From: Plasmodium malariae
Lineage: Eukaryota > Apicomplexa > Aconoidasida > Haemosporida > Plasmodiidae
Assembly: GCF_900090045.1 (NCBI RefSeq)
Contig: NC_041786.1
Location: 310,001-374,000 of the forward strand
Direction: 5' to 3'
DNA: 64,000 nucleotides
Part shown: piece by piece, positions 37,285 to 48,650 of the stretch
Numbering within the stretch: position 1 is the stretch's first letter
Layout of the letters: every line of letters starts with the position of its first letter
Made by a program: the position numbers and the translations under genes
Notes under the pieces: model-generated
Told to the model about the DNA's origin: nothing
The model's input: only the letters and a program-made list of their open reading frames with translations
Database searches by the model: none

Positions 37285-38742
37285 GTATATAAAAAAGGTG
37301 CTTTTTTTTTTTTTTCCCTTTAAATATGATAAATTGCTATATTTTAAAAAATTATATTTTATATATAAATTGTTCTATTTTAAAAAACAATTAAAGCAGA
37401 TTATTCTTTTCTATATTCTAGAATAATAAAATTTGCTTAACACTTTTTTTTTTTTTTTTTGTTATTAAAAATACCTCTTTCTTCTTGCAACCAACTTTCT
37501 GAGATGAACTATATATTTATGTTATCCTTAACGAATTTCTTATTTGAATGCAAAGAAAATAAAACTGTAAATTAAGAACACCAAAGAAGGAAAAGGGGAT
37601 GATTAACAGGAAAGAAAAAGAGCTAATTATTATTTATTATTTGTCATATATATATTTATATATCTGCATATTTGCAAATTTGTATATCTTTTTAATGATT
37701 TCTTTCTTCTTCATCATGGACAAAAAGAAACAGCTTCAATTTTTTGTAGTTTGTTCTGTTGTAAACAAAAAATTTATAGTAAAAAATGGCTTGTTCAGCA
37801 TGACTAAAACTACTATAACAGTATTTGTATGCATGCATGTATATACATATATATGCCATGTTTTTTGTATATTTAATTTTCATTAAACAATGGTCTCTTT
37901 TTCACTCTAATGCAAATGTGTTTTGCATTCATATTAATAATAATTTTAATTAAAAATAATGTAAAAAAGAAAAAAATAAAAAATATAATAAATTCAAAAA
38001 TAAATGAATAAATATGGTGTTAAAAAGGAAGTGCACCTAAAATAAAACGCGAAATTGTACTTGCAGCGCTACAAAAAAGGGAGTTCTGACGTCATAACTA
38101 TTGATAAATGAAGTTGATACATGTGTGTACAAATACATATATATTTTTTCTCTGTTAAACATTTAAAATGTTTATTTCCCCTTATCTTTAAATAACTAGG
38201 CATATAAAAAGTCGGTTATGCGAACACTTTCTTTTTACATAATTTGAATTGTTTTAAAAATTAAAAAGGAAAGAAAATTTTTCATAGCCTTCTGTACTCA
38301 TGCCAATAAGATCAACTTTCTGACGACTCAGACCCTGACTGAAAAAGGAATAATATGTAGAATGAGCATATTTTACATGTGTACATATATGTGCCAACTT
38401 GAGTACATATACAGTTGAACATTAAAATGAACTTTATAATACTCAGAAACAAAAAAAAGTGCTAACAGGATAAAAGTAATAAGCAGGTAGACACATTAAC
38501 ATATATGTAAAACTACGCAATACAAAGGGGTGTATAAATTATATTTAATATGGTAATATTTCAAAAAAAAAAAAAAAAAAAAATTCGATAAATACAATAA
38601 AATGGTGCAATTATTTAATAGTAATTTTCTTTTTTTTTTTTTTTTTTTTTTTTTTGGTTATAATTATCATATGCTTTATTCTTTGTCGCATTTGTATATA
38701 TATATATATGTATATATATTTTTTTTTATTACGTCTTCTATA
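36649..38742. other. Spacer with weak coding hints
   Basis: Two plus-strand stretches could be exons joined in phase 0: 36650-36711 (TASATRECMGQ with GTAAAT donor) and 36882-36965 (LEENYPLLNIIVLLYPF ... TGA), but no start exon is clear. A minus-strand block at 37692-37800 (AEQAIFYYKFFVYNRTNYKK ... EEERNH) and a perfect acceptor at 38339 followed by SGSESSES and TGA are also unexplained. Poly(A) and poly(T) runs occur at 37020-37045, 38562-38582 and 38631-38655. Confidence 0.35.
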
Positions 38743-39324
38743 TCATATTTCCACAAGTTCGTGTTATTGTAAACCATATTAACCATGTGCAAGAACAGCT
38801 AAAAGTTGAAAAAACAAAATTTACTATTGTTATTTCCATAATTATTCCGATATATTATTTAATTATATTAACTGTTCATCTCGTAGTTCTTATTAATATG
38901 TAGAATAATTTTGCAGAAATAAAAAAAATAATCTTTTAACCTTTTTAACGTTTTTTCCTGTAAAGGCTGATGTTAGCCACAACTGAACCATGTTTTCGTT
39001 GCTTTTTAAGGGGAAAAATGAAACTTCCGTATGGGTATATTTATGCACATATATATATAAGCACACACATATAAACATACACACACACGTATAAGCATAC
39101 ACACACACATATAAGCATACACACAAACATATAAGCATACACACACACATATAAGCATACACACACACATATAAGCATACACACACACATATAAGCATAC
39201 ACACACACATATAAGCATACACACACACATATAAGCATACACACACATATATAAGCATACACACACACATATAAACATACACACACACATATAAACATAA
39301 GCACACACATATATACATAAGCAC

Positions 39325-39356
<32 letters not shown>

Positions 39357-41064
39357 TTGTATGCGCTTACGTATGAATGTATTTTCATTTTTAAGATATA
39401 GCACAAAATATAAACTGCTTCAATGAACAATACTAAAAAGCTTACGCGAAGTTTTCAGCTTGCCTAACTAACTCGGAGTCTTCACTTGCTAAATCTAGCG
39501 CACGTACAAAAGCAGAGTCATACGTGTATTTTTATGCACATATGTATATATGCATATATATACATATGTTTACGTATATATAGGTGTGCGTACATATATA
39601 TACGTGTATGTATATTAGCTCAGCTTTGGAAGGAATTCCTACCAGATTTATTACCAACAAGGGTTATAAATGGTTTTAGTGTCTAAAAAATAGAAAGTAA
39701 AAAATAAATAAATAAAAATTAAATCAGTGAATAAAAAAAAAGAGGTATATATATAAGAATTAGACGCACGAAAAAGTACTAAGGCATAAAAATATGCGGT
39801 AAATAGAAAAAAGAAGAATATTCCATAATTTTTCATAATTACGTAATATCTCTCATATACACTTGACATGTTTAAATAAACCGTTTTAACATATTCAAGT
39901 GTTGAAGGGTTTGTAAGATCAAAAACGAGAAAATAAGCCATCCTCCCTGAAAAAAAAAAAAAAAAAAGTAAATACACACACACAAATCATGTTTTATAAA
40001 CATCAATTATGTGTACATATTTAGGTTAATATTATAGAATTTTTATTTTTTCGACAATAGAAATATCTCATAGCATTATAAACAACTGCAAAAATTAAAA
40101 AATAATGAATATTTTCTTTTTTTTTAACCATAGCTAATTGAATTATATTTATCTTCTGTTTTAAAAGGAATGGATGGCTTTTCAAAGAAACTGAATACTG
40201 GATTTCTCGTGGTGTTACTATTGGTTGTTACTGTGAAGAATTATATTTTAAATTTTCATTTTGTTAAGAATTTTAAAATATAAGAATAGACAAGCGCATT
40301 AGCATATGTTTTCTGAACAGAGCATACTTTTCTTTCGTTGAGAGAACGAAATAGTTTTGCAGTTACTTGTGTTGGCGTGCACAATACAACCATGCGCAGG
40401 TATACATATATATATATATGTACGTATGTATGTAAGTACGTATGTATGTAAGTACGTATGTATGTAAGTACGTATGTATGTAAGTACGTATGTATGTAAG
40501 TACGTATGTATGTAAGTACGTATGTATGTAAGTACGTATGTATGTAAGTACGTATGTATGTAAGTACGTATGTATGCAAGTACGTATGTATGCAAGTACG
40601 TATGTATGTAAGTACGTATGTATGTAAGCATGTATGTATGTGTGCGCATTTGTCCGACTCATTCATATACATGAAGCCAAGTATTTTTATTTCGAAAAGA
40701 TAAGTATACTTTCTTTCCTTAGCATATTTGTGAAAATATTTATGTCTACATCAACGGAGGTGTCTTCTATTTCAACGCAGAAAGTTCGGTTCTTGTCCTT
40801 GTGCACCTTATAATACACCCTTCAAAATTTTTAAAAGATTATTTTGTAATATATGTATATATTTCCGTAAGTATAATTATTTTATATGTACATGTTTATG
40901 TATGTACGCGTCTGAGTTCATATGTTCTTGCGTTTATATTTGCATTACATGGGCATATCTGTATGAGCGTATTTGCTGAAAACTTCGTTATTCATGATGG
41001 AATTTATTAGGGATGTCTTTCCAGTGTTTATATAACCAATAACTGTGAGCTGTAATAAAATCAT
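38743..41064 (-). CDS. Divergent Ras/Rab-like small GTPase, 201 aa, eight exons
   Basis: Exons are 41064..40949, 40819..40710, 40197..40129, 39946..39843, 39682..39643, 39494..39446, 39001..38941 and 38799..38743. They total 606 bases, every junction keeps phase, and the product has a complete small-GTPase layout. It has a P-loop GYINTGKT (residues 10-17), strand MAYFLVFDLTNPSTLEYVK (about 101-119), G4 LVGNKSDL (141-148) and G5 TSAFTGKNV (173-181). Unusual points: the G3 position reads EDTSVD (57-62) instead of DTAGQ; about 25 extra residues sit between it and the next strand (FSFFEKPSIPFK...); and there is no C-terminal cysteine for prenylation. It may therefore bind GTP without ordinary hydrolysis and without stable membrane insertion (inference). 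An alternative last junction (CTT|GTGGAA to an exon at 38338 ending SGSESSES) is possible. Function unknown; RABL/IFT-type GTPases also lack prenylation. Confidence 0.82.
39047..39325. repeat. 20-bp minisatellite (ACACACACATATAAGCATAC) in a GTPase intron
   Basis: About 13 copies inside the 444-bp intron between the exons at 39494..39446 and 39001..38941 of the small-GTPase gene. Long Cys/Val/Tyr frames on the minus strand are artefacts of it. Confidence 0.95.
40423..40640. repeat. 16-bp minisatellite (TATGTATGTAAGTACG) in a GTPase intron
   Basis: About 13 copies inside the 512-bp intron between the exons at 40819..40710 and 40197..40129. Copies are nearly perfect apart from TGCAAG and TGTAAGCA variants at the right edge. 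Each unit contains GTAAGT, a perfect 5' splice-site consensus, on the plus (non-coding) strand. Confidence 0.95.
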
Positions 41065-41870
41065 CCTTCATTTTATTTATTTCAAAGAAATAAAATTTAT
41101 GATTATCTCTTCGATGGATTGGTTGTCTTATAAGCCCTTCAAAAAGTGAGAAGGGGCATAGAGCAAGTGCACATATGTGTACATATATATAAAAACATAC
41201 ATATATATGTACATGTATGTAACTAATGAAGCACATATGTGGTAAAATATAAGCATTAAGCTATTCAGTAAACTAGCAGATAAGATAATATCATTCAATA
41301 CTTGTTAATTTACTTGGGAATAATTAAATTTGAAAAATAAAATACACTATTTTGAATAAAATTATCAGCGTTATACTGAACTTTCGGATTTTATAATTTT
41401 CATTTCGTACATATACACACATGTAACGTGTGTGTACGCGTATATTTTACTTTATTTTGCTTCACTGTATTTTGCTTCACTGTATTTTGCTTCACTGTAT
41501 TTTGCTTTACTGTATTTTGCTTTACTTTATTTTGCTTTATTTTATTCTATTTTTTTTTTTTTTAAGATAATTACTTAAATTGTAATATTTTTCGTAACAG
41601 CGTAAAGTTATGAAAAGTGTAATTTTCCCCTTATTTTTATCTTTTTTTTTTTCTTTTTTTCTTTTTCCTCATTAATAAATTTATACAAATATAAGTAATT
41701 CGTAAATGATACTTATACATACATTTCAAATAAAAAAAAAATAATAATTCTTGAAAAAGTCTGCTAGGTCTATGGTAACTAATGAAAATTACACCAGTTT
41801 GTTTAGCTCATCAACATATATGTAAGCGCACAAATGTACACATCATTTGGTATACATAATTGTATAAAAA

Positions 41871-42076
41871 AAATTAAATCAAATCAAATCAAATCAAACC
41901 AAACCAAATCAAACCAAACCAAATCAAATCAAATCAAATCAAATCAAATCAAATCAAATCAAATCAAACCAAACCAAATCAAATCAAATCAAATCAAATC
42001 AAATCAAACCAAACCAAATCAAATCAAACCAAATCAAATCAAATCAAACCAAATCAAATCAAATCAAATCAAATCA
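41871..42076. repeat. Pentanucleotide array (AAATC)n with AAACC variants
   Basis: About 41 copies of AAATC, with AAACC variants interspersed in small groups. G is entirely absent from the plus strand over this stretch. Confidence 0.97.
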
Positions 42077-42589
42077 CATAACATTATAACATTAAATGTT
42101 GACAATATATGAATTACATATCTGTACATAATAACGCGAAATGTAGGTATTATGTACATTTTTTAATTTATTTGTAATAAATTCATTTTTTTTGGAAATT
42201 TTAAGAGGAAAAATTGTCTTCTCGCACGTGTTCCATTGTTTTATTATTTTATTTATCATATCGTACCTTACCATATATGATTTATTTTATTTTCACTTTT
42301 ATGTTGCTAATGTTAAAGAGGTCCCATTTTGCAAAAAAAATTTTTTTAGGCAAAATAAAATGTGAGCTTAACAGATGAAATGAAAAAATTAATGGAGGCT
42401 TTTTTTTTCTTCATTATGCTTCAAGCATGCATGCCTATTTATTTTTCAGTTAGACATCAATAAAATTAATGAATTAAAGAATTAAAAAATTAGTATATTA
42501 GCATATTAATAAATTACGTCATAACCTGAGGCATAAAAATGGGCTTAAATGTAAGCGCAAAATACACATAATGCTATTTGCATACGTCT

Positions 42590-42845
42590 GTACGACTATA
42601 CGTTTATACGACTATACGTTTATACGAGTATATGTTTATATGAATATACGTTTATACGAGTATATGTTTATATGAATATACGTTTATACGATATATGTTT
42701 ATATGATATACTTATACGATTATATGTTTATATGACTATACGTTTATACGATTATATGTTTATATGACTATACGTTTATACCATCATACGTCTATACGAC
42801 TATACGTTTATACCATTTTACGTCTATACGACTACACGTTTATGC
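42590..42845. repeat. Degenerate TATACGTTTATACGAC-type repeat
   Basis: About 15 units of alternating TATACG / TTTATACGA / GTTTATATGA pattern. Rich in CG dinucleotides compared with the flanks. Confidence 0.85.
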
Positions 42846-43136
42846 TCCACAAAGAACGAAGTTAAAAAAAAAAAAAAAGATCCAATTTTTAGCTGAGTTC
42901 AAATGCATATTATTAGGAAAAATATAAGGCTAAACCTTCAACAAACATGCTGTTATAAGCACATTTTTGTGTTAACTCATTTGTATTCGTGTTTGTCCAT
43001 ATTATCTTGCATGTATTCTCATTTTCATTTTCATATGCTGGAAATACTTGCTCAAAGAAGTCAAGACTTGTAAAAAACATTTTTCCAAAAATTTTCTATA
43101 CATTTACATAAAGCCAAAAAGTCTTCAAAATTCATT

Positions 43137-43449
43137 ATGAAAAACTCATTATATAAACAAAAACTACATAGAATTTCTACTATTTTATTTGTAACACTAT
43201 ATTTTTATCAAAATTTTTATTACATCATATTTAAACAAAAGAAGTACATATTTAACATTTTTTTCTTTTTTTCTTTTTATATTGGCATATTTTTAGGGAG
43301 GATTGGACACTAAAAGCTTGATTGAGGTAATGTATATATATATATGTAAATTTTTTTGCAGTGATATTATGCATATGTAGCTCACTCTATGCACTGAATA
43401 TATAGTAGTTTACACAACATATTGTATGTATGATCTACGTGGTATGCAC

Positions 43450-43539
<90 letters not shown>

Positions 43540-46500
43540 TTGTGTTTGTACGTGGGTGTACTACCTCCCTTTAGGAAAGAGACACTTGGATGAAAAAGTA
43601 CGAACAGATTGAATTAGAGCATTCAATTTTGAAGAAAACATTACAGAAATTTACAAACCATTCTAGTGATAAAAATGGGCAAGAGCGAAATGATGAAATA
43701 TTTATGAGAGATGTTTCAATGAAATATAAGTACATGGTAATTAAAAAAATATTCCCATTTTATCTAAGCTACGTACATACTAATATATTATTGATTATTT
43801 ACCGTTACATGTCTCCGTACTTTACTTAAAAATATAGCTATATACTTAACTGCATCCTGAAATAATAATTATCATGTGCACCTAAAAACTTTACTCCTCT
43901 TTTTTCTTTCTCTACTTACTACCTCCACACACAGGAGAATCAGTGCGAATTTCTAAACGTTAATTTAAATATTCTAAGTCTGGAAAAAGAGAAAGAGGTT
44001 AAAAAAAACAGAGAGCTGCAAAAAATTATTAACAAACAAAAAAAAGAAATAGATGGGTATAAAAAAATTTTAGAAAAATTGAAAAGTATAATTATATCAT
44101 TTAAAAAGAAGAAAGATGAAGCAGAAAGTAAAATTTGTTCTATGATAGACAATAACTTAGAGACAAAGAATGATAATAATTTACTAAAAGAAATAATAAA
44201 AATAAATGATAGACTTAATGATGTTAATAAGAAAGTAAATGAACAAGTAATAGTCGAATTAGAAAATACAAGAAATAAATTATGTATAGCCAATAATAAA
44301 ATTAAGAATTTTTTTCAAATTATTACTAACATAAGTGACAGATATTTGAAGTGTAAAAAAGAAAAGGACAAAACGTTACTAGCAACGTTAAAAATTAATG
44401 AACAACTTACAGAAGAACTAAGAAAAAAAAAAGCCATAGAAAATTATAATATTCAATGGAAAGTCAAATTAGAAGAATTTAATGCACTCAACGTTTTGCT
44501 AAACTATTATGAAGTAAAATATAAAGTGAGCAACGCGAATAGGCACTTAGTCTTGAAGTACATTAACTCGATATCAAGCTCTTCCCCGATAGAGGGCATT
44601 AAAAGGGGAAAAAGTAATGGCGTCCTTGGAAGCAGTGATGGTAGTTGCGCCTATAATAGCCGTAATAATATCTTCAATCTAGAGGATGAAAAGGCAGTGA
44701 ACAGTCTTCTCTTCCACCATCTGTGCAACATTTATAACACAGAAAGAAGTAAACAAAAAGAGGAAGTCACATACGATGAACAGATGAACCTATTAAAAGA
44801 GAAAATTCTAACTGAGTACATTTCAAAGACGAACCCACAAAAAGAAAACATGCTTCCTATTAGTATGCCTACAATGGAAAATGAAAAAAAAGACTTAACT
44901 ACCTCAGAAGCATTTGCCCTTAGCAAATTAAGCTTTTCAAATATTGTAGAAATCCTATATTGCAACATGAAAATAGTGAATGATATTATGGACTGTGTAA
45001 ATATGTCCTTGCTCCTTTTGATATATATACGCGATACGTATTTAAAAGAAATAATTACAAACATTAATGATCATCCTTCTTATGTCCTATCCTTAGAAAA
45101 GGGTAGTATTAGGTTTGGCATTTATTTTTCAATAACACTCTGTAATTTTCTTGTATGTATAATAAAATATGTCCAAATTATTAAAAGCGCGAATAGATAT
45201 AATAACATCCAATTGTTACAAGATGATAGACTTGCCAACATATTTTGTCTATCTAAATATATATTAGAACAGTTTATGGAAAAAATTAAATTCAAATTGT
45301 TCTCTAATAACATTGATTACTCAACACTTAATATGTTAACTAGTATGCTAATAGATATGCACAACACACTGTTTATTACCCATGTGCAATTAGATAAACC
45401 GGATGATAGAAAAATGGAGGAAAAGAGTTACCAGTCAAAGCGGCATGCGATATACGAAAAGGAGAGGTACAAAATGACTACGAAAATATACAGTAACCAC
45501 GAAATGGATGAAAATGGAGAAATCGACCATATTTACTATATTGAAAAGAATAACCAAATGAACGATAAGGAAAAGGAGATAAAATCCAAGGACGTGCGAG
45601 AAATGAATACAAACGAAACTGTATCTTCATTCGAGATGTTCTGCTTTTTGAACACCGCCAGTGCAGTTAGCATCCTCCTGATAATTGATAAGGACACATA
45701 TGTCCATTTTTCCAACGAAGTTGACTTAAATATACAAATGGAGATAATTATAAAATGTGAGGAGGTACTAAAACTAATAAAGACACCACAAAAAATTCTC
45801 AATTTTCATTTTATGACTAAGCAGTACAAAATTTCATTTAAAAATTTTATAAGGTACACAGAAAAGTACAAAGAGGTACTCATCAATAACATAAGTAACA
45901 CAAATAATGAAAAATGGGGAAAAGAATTAAGCAGTACAATAAGTAAAACAAGTAACTACATTTTAAAAGAATTAAAAACCATTTTAGAAAGTTCTAATAT
46001 TTATTCAATTGATATACAAGAAAAGAAAAAATTATTTATTTTCAAAATTTTTGAAAAATATATAGAAATTTACAATAACGTAATGTCGAAAAAAAACAAA
46101 AGGATAATAGAACCTAAGGACTTAGAAGAGAAGGAGGGGGTGATAAAAAAATTAGAGGAAAAAGTAATGTCATGCACAAATACAATTCAAATGCTAGAAA
46201 AGAATATTAATATTTTAACAATTAGAGAAGAAAAATTTAATAAAATAAAAATGGACTTTGACATTTTAAAAAAAGAAAAAAATGAATATTTAAGTATTAT
46301 TACTGATTTACGAAAAAGCAAAAATGAAAGTTTAAATGAAATTACTTATATTTCTAAAAATTACAACGAACTGAAGAATAAATACAATGAGTTATTAAAA
46401 AATTATGAACAAAAAAAAAAGTATATAGGGTCTACCAAAAACTTCGAACAATCAAATCTAGACATTTATTATATGAAAAGAATTATAAATAACTTATATT

Positions 46501-47421
46501 ATGAAAATTTCTTGACAAAAATAAATAAACATTACTATCTATTTGATCAAAAAATTAATTATTACAATGATTTATATCTTGATTCTTTAGCAATAAATTT
46601 TAATCACTCCTTAGAAAATGAAAATCCTCCAAAAGAAACTAATGAAATTAATAGCAACGAAGTGGATTCTCCAAACAATACGAGGGAAATAAAAAATGAA
46701 AAAAAAAAAAAAAAAATTACCTTAAATGAGAATCAACTTCTTCAAGATAATAATACCTTTTTTTCTAATACAAAACATTCAATGTTATATGATGATATTT
46801 ATAACTGTGAAATAATTAAAAGCAAATTAAAAAGATGCAAAACGGATTATTTTAAAAATAAATTGTATCAAACGACATTAAGCAGTTCTTTTATTCCACG
46901 TGAAAATAATAAATCAATTCAACATATTGTTGACATCATTGAATCTTACAAAATTTTAAAAAACGATATATTCACACAAATACTGAATACACCTATTGGT
47001 AGTATTAATGACCAAACAAATACTGGAAGTAGCAGCAAAGGGCACTCTCAAAAGTGCGCCCAAAAGTTAGCTCAAGAGAGGGCTCATGTGTACAGCAAAT
47101 TAAAATCCCTCAAAAGTGTAGTAAATAATTTTTACACTACGAATAAGTTAGCAAAATTTAATGATGCGGTTTCACTTCAAGATAGCATGCTGCGTATTTC
47201 TATTCAGGGAAAAAAAGAAGCCGATGAAAGGGTAGTAGCCGGTAGAGAAGCACAGCGAGGGGATGTAGTAGCTAACGTGGAAGCCAGAAATGGAGGGGAT
47301 GATTCAAGTAATAGAACTAAGGATGGACGTATCCCTTTTGAACATGTGACAACTCTCCCAAGCTGTAATAAGATTATACTAAATGAAAACTCATTTTCTT
47401 ATTTAATTCAAAATGTATTTA

Positions 47422-47429
<8 letters not shown>
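43137..47429 (+). CDS. Large coiled-coil protein, 1246 aa, four exons, function unknown
   Basis: Exons are 43137..43190, 43297..43326, 43575..43736 and 43935..47429; each is a multiple of three and all introns are phase 0. The first exon ([14 protein letters not shown]) is the least certain. The product starts with a heptad-rich coiled coil ([20 protein letters not shown] through about residue 260). A largely helical, non-coiled middle follows (about residues 360-700, for example [20 protein letters not shown]). A second coiled coil comes next (about 780-880, [38 protein letters not shown]), then a disordered tail. This coil-globule-coil layout is like dynactin p150-Glued or other dynein/kinesin adaptors, but I see no signature motif, so this is only architecture. 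No signal peptide or membrane segment. Confidence 0.7.
43449..43540. repeat. (TA)n run in intron 2 of the coiled-coil gene
   Basis: Long TA dinucleotide run with few interruptions, within the intron between the exons ending at 43326 and starting at 43575. Confidence 0.95.
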
Positions 47430-47457
<28 letters not shown>

Positions 47458-48530
47458 ATCATCCACCTAATTAACAACACGTCATTTTACTGAGCATTAT
47501 TTGTTGTATCAATTTGTGTATTTATTTTGTACATTTTTGTATCTTCTTACATTTCTATTTGCTTATTTTTTTTAATTTTTACCTAAGCATTTGTTTTATT
47601 ATTTTATTTTATTTTATCTTATTTTTTTTTTTTTTTATTTTATTTTATTTTTTATTTTGTATAACACTTACAATAATACATTTACGATATTTACCTTTGG
47701 GCGTACAATAACGCACTATACTTCCTTTCATTTGTTTATGAGACCTACCATAATCAATGAATGTACTTGAAAAACTTTATTCGCCCATAATAGTGATTAA
47801 CTTTACATACTAGTGTGCAGCTAATACATATTATACTGTAACAATACTTTAATATACGCCAATATAACACAAAAATAATATATTACTATTTCCATCGTAT
47901 TTTTTTTTTTTTTTTTTTTGATACTTGTAAAAATTAGAAAAACTCCGATCCCAAAGCATACTACTTTATAGTGCTATAATATAAATATACGCCTATGGGC
48001 ATATGTACGTACTTATGTATGTACGTATATATATATACAATGTAGGTATAAAAATAACTACTCTTTCGCGTTTTGAACAACGTATGTGACAATCAAATGC
48101 TAATGTATTGTTTCACATTAACTACAATTTAACTTTAATATAGGCGAAAAATATTGCTATGCAAATGTTTTAGTATAAATGTTTTTCCCTTCTTGCGTAA
48201 ATTACACATATATGTTCATTCCCGAGTCTGCACATAGAGCGTAAAAATAGAAGGCGAGAAAGGGGCGTAATATATGAAAAAGAAAAAAAAAAAAAAGCAA
48301 AAAATAAAGAGAACAAAAGTCTGCTATATAATTATTACAGCTGTCTGTTACATATGCATATATTCATATTTATATAAAAGTAACGAGATAAAAAAAGAAA
48401 AATATGAATAATATTTCTGCTTATCCATATTTGTATCGAAAAAAGATAGGTGTAACCAGCAGTAAATGCGACACATGACCGTACGAGGAGCATCCTTCAT
48501 ATTTTATGCTATTCTATTTATACGTACATG

Positions 48531-48578
<48 letters not shown>

Positions 48579-48650
48579 ATTTATTATTTTTTTATTTTAT
48601 TTTATTTTTTATGTTATAACGCTTTCATCACGTAATGATATTTTAACAAA
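47430..48650. other. Intergenic, tandem genes on the plus strand
   Basis: Begins with poly(A) right after the stop codon of the coiled-coil gene (47430-47454). It contains poly(T) at 47901-47920 and a TA run at 48540-48576. It should include the terminator of the former gene and promoter of the latter; no exon seen. Confidence 0.5.

Larger units (their letters stand above)
41065..43136. other. Divergent intergenic region between the GTPase and coiled-coil genes
   Basis: Holds a 15-bp ATTTTGCTTCACTGT array (41449-41545), a pentanucleotide array (41871-42076), and a TATACGTTTATACGA-type array (42590-42845). Promoters for both flanking genes should lie here; I see no coding exon with a proper partner. 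Confidence 0.5.

Noticed and set aside
37692..37883. Minus-strand stretch AEQAIFYYKFF...EEERNH
   Set aside because: Looks coding-like, but no upstream exon or start could be joined; left as unexplained.
38893..39430. Three Cys/Val/Tyr-rich frames of about 130 codons on the minus strand
   Set aside because: They read the 20-bp minisatellite in an intron of the GTPase gene; only the short exon within (38941-39001) is coding.
43061..43080. ATG at 43038 (MLEILAQRSQDL) as first exon of the coiled-coil gene
   Set aside because: Its donor is in the wrong phase for the next exon; the ATG at 43137 joins in phase instead.
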